Assembly (NCBI RefSeq): GCF_015471405.1
Contig: NZ_BLVZ01000015.1
Span: 1-64,000, forward strand
DNA: 64,000 bases
Origin: Pseudomonas cichorii
GTDB lineage: Bacteria > Pseudomonadota > Gammaproteobacteria > Pseudomonadales > Pseudomonadaceae
Reading direction: 5' to 3'
Under the pieces are notes generated by a model. The model was not told the origin of the DNA. It did no database searches and worked only from the letters and a program-made list of their open reading frames with translations. Below, in pieces: positions 62,450 to 64,000 of the stretch. Positions within the stretch are counted from its first letter, which is position 1. The number at the start of each line of letters is the position of its first letter. A program made the translations under genes and the position numbers.

Positions 62450-64000
62450 ATGCAACATCAACCGCAACTCCCCATCATCATTGCTGACAAAAACGCTCGT
62501 GAACAAGATGAGAGCCTGAAAGCTCCGGATGTAGCCGTCGCTTTTCATGACGAAGATACGCCCGGGCTTTTACCAATATCCGAATTGACTAAACCGGTTA
62601 TTGTAGACCTGGAAGTATGGGCAGGCGCTCAGCCAGGTTATACCTACGCACTCTATTGGGATGGCGAACCAACAGGTCCAGTGAAATCGATTCTTGATAC
62701 TCAGCGACCAGGGGATCCGCTGACGCTGGAAATCCCTGTTGACCTCCTGACCGAAGGAACGCATACACTGCAATATCAAACATTTAACCCAGAGAGTCAG
62801 GTCAGTAACGAATCCAATATATTCAATCTGGTGATTGACCTGACCGCTCCCGGAAAACCGGAGCTCAGCGCCATCCTGTTTCCCCCGGAAGTACAGAATG
62901 GATTGACCGCGGCCGAACTTGCGCAACTGGGCGGGAAGCTGGACGTTCAGATTGCCGGCTACACCGGCATGGCAAAGCATGATGTGGTCCAGACTTACTG
63001 GGGCACGACTATTGGCCCGCAAGCCACCGTCACTGAAGATGACATGGGCCTGGACAGGGTCGCGATTACCTTTACCCGTGCCTTTCTGGAAAGCCTGGGA
63101 GAAACGGAACAACTGGTCAAATACAAGGTTTTCGACCGGGCAGGCAACGCGTCCATCGACTCAAATCCTGTGCCCATAACCCTAAAGCTGCAGGATATTC
63201 CGGCCAACTTCCCGGCTCCGATCATCGACCCCGGAGTAGGAACCCTGATCGATTATGCAGAAGCACAGGCAGGCGTTCAGGTGGATATTCCCAAGTATCC
63301 GGGTGCCAGCCCTTTTGACATGATCAGGTTGTTCTGGGGGCAGAATAATCCACTGGTTCCGGTCGCTCTTCCACCGGGTAACGAAAACGAAGACATTGTG
63401 CTTTCGTTACGTATTCCCTACGAGACACTCAATCAAAACCCTGTGGGTTCTGTGCAAGTCTTCTACGAAGTTACACGTCAACTGGACCTGGCAGGTACTT
63501 CCCTGAGCAGTACCATCGATGTTTTCCTGACGCTGCCGATTCCAACACCGCTGGAAACCTTTATCGTCCAGGGCACCAGCGTGGAAAGCCCCAACACCAC
63601 GGACAACTTCATTGACGAAGAAGACTATGAACTCAATGCGCTGGGGGTCGTGAAGTGGAATACCGGCTTTGCCATCAGCGATAACCTGAATCTGTTCTGG
63701 GGAGATCAACAAAAGCTCCAATGGTATCAAATCAGGGCAACGGATATCGCTGCTGCCCGGGACCTTCTTGTTCCGATCGATAATGCAATCATGAGGGCAC
63801 AAGGAACCGGTGCGGAAATTCCTGTGCATTACACGGTGACACGTGCCGGGAATCCCAACCCTGTAAAGTGCCCGGTGCAACTTGTGACGGTCAGGTCCAA
63901 GGAGGAACTTCCGGGTGGCTCTGAAGGTCTTGATGGCCCGCCCTTCAAACTTAATGACGTGGGTTTCATTGCCCCGATTCTCAACCCCAATGGGGCAGAC
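62450..64000 (+). CDS. Large modular protein of 'YWG' beta-sandwich repeats, 5' part
   Basis: Open from ATG at 62450 (AAGGAAAC upstream) to the window end, 517 codons. No signal peptide. After about 30 acidic residues come at least four modules of 105-125 residues, each with an aromatic-Trp-Gly/Asp strand (YALYWDGE, VVQTYWGTT, MIRLFWGQN, LNLFWGDQQ) and a later strand such as VQVFYEVTR or VHYTVTRAG. Ig-like in size and pattern. Similar modular proteins are found in plant-associated pseudomonads, mostly unstudied. The single-module protein at 59338 shares the unit. Confidence 0.85.
   Translation, partial: MQHQPQLPIIIADKNAREQDESLKAPDVAVAFHDEDTPGLLPISELTKPVIVDLEVWAGAQPGYTYALYWDGEPTGPVKSILDTQRPGDPLTLEIPVDLLTEGTHTLQYQTFNPESQVSNESNIFNLVIDLTAPGKPELSAILFPPEVQNGLTAAELAQLGGKLDVQIAGYTGMAKHDVVQTYWGTTIGPQATVTEDDMGLDRVAITFTRAFLESLGETEQLVKYKVFDRAGNASIDSNPVPITLKLQDIPANFPAPIIDPGVGTLIDYAEAQAGVQVDIPKYPGASPFDMIRLFWGQNNPLVPVALPPGNENEDIVLSLRIPYETLNQNPVGSVQVFYEVTRQLDLAGTSLSSTIDVFLTLPIPTPLETFIVQGTSVESPNTTDNFIDEEDYELNALGVVKWNTGFAISDNLNLFWGDQQKLQWYQIRATDIAAARDLLVPIDNAIMRAQGTGAEIPVHYTVTRAGNPNPVKCPVQLVTVRSKEELPGGSEGLDGPPFKLNDVGFIAPILNPNGAD

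Noticed and set aside
1..64000. CRISPR array, tRNA, prophage or insertion sequence
   Set aside because: Looked for regular short direct repeats, tRNA-like clover sequences and transposase or phage proteins; found only REP/REPIN palindromes and repeats within genes.

Overview
The window is chromosomal DNA from a Pseudomonas, probably the P. syringae group or a close plant-associated relative. The evidence is the codon bias, the protein families, at least six copies of Pseudomonas-type REP/REPIN palindromes, and blocks whose order matches what I recall of P. aeruginosa (speE, mtnC-mtnD-mtnB-MFS-aroC, hydrolase, prmB, smr, folE; and rlmM-tusA, acnA-aer). That synteny is from memory and was not computed here.

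Layout. 1-5.6 kb: a two-partner secretion operon on the minus strand, with transporter tpsB followed by a giant FhaB/CdiA-like exoprotein gene cut by the window start. 5.9-7.9 kb: manganese catalase, a small acidic protein and a SAM methyltransferase. 8.1-11.7 kb: crotonase, CorA, a glutamine amidotransferase, a tiny membrane peptide and a rhodanese fold without its cysteine. 11.8-15.0 kb: an ATP-grasp / alpha-E / transglutaminase operon behind a near-consensus sigma54 promoter with an NtrC-like site. 15.4-22.8 kb: RraB-like protein, LTA-synthase-like phosphotransferase, speE, ZIP transporter, ankyrin protein, DUF3509 protein. 22.9-28.2 kb: a LuxR solo and the methionine-salvage genes mtnC, mtnD, mtnB with an MFS transporter and aroC. 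28.3-34.9 kb: hydrolase, prmB, isochorismatase fold, Smr, folE, glutaredoxin, LprI-like protein. 34.9-44 kb: GST, aminotransferase divergent from a MarR regulator, BenE transporter, chemoreceptor, LD-carboxypeptidase, oxidoreductase, pyrF. 44-58 kb: ethanolamine permease with a sigma54 promoter, small proteins, exonuclease, ppnP, ABC exporter, pdxB, tusA, rlmM, acnA, CPBP protease, and aer with a sigma28 promoter. 58-64 kb: an AT-richer surface or accessory block with a Ser-rich coiled-coil exported protein, a short protein with one 'YWG' beta-module, a classical autotransporter, and the start of a large protein built of the same modules.

How the parts connect. SpeE makes methylthioadenosine and MtnB/D/C salvage it, a few kb away on the same strand. 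Nitrogen/sigma54 control seems to recur: the ATP-grasp operon, the eat permease and the DUF3509 gene all carry -24/-12 elements. The two ends of the window hold surface or secreted proteins rich in repeats. No tRNA, rRNA, CRISPR array, insertion sequence or prophage was recognised.
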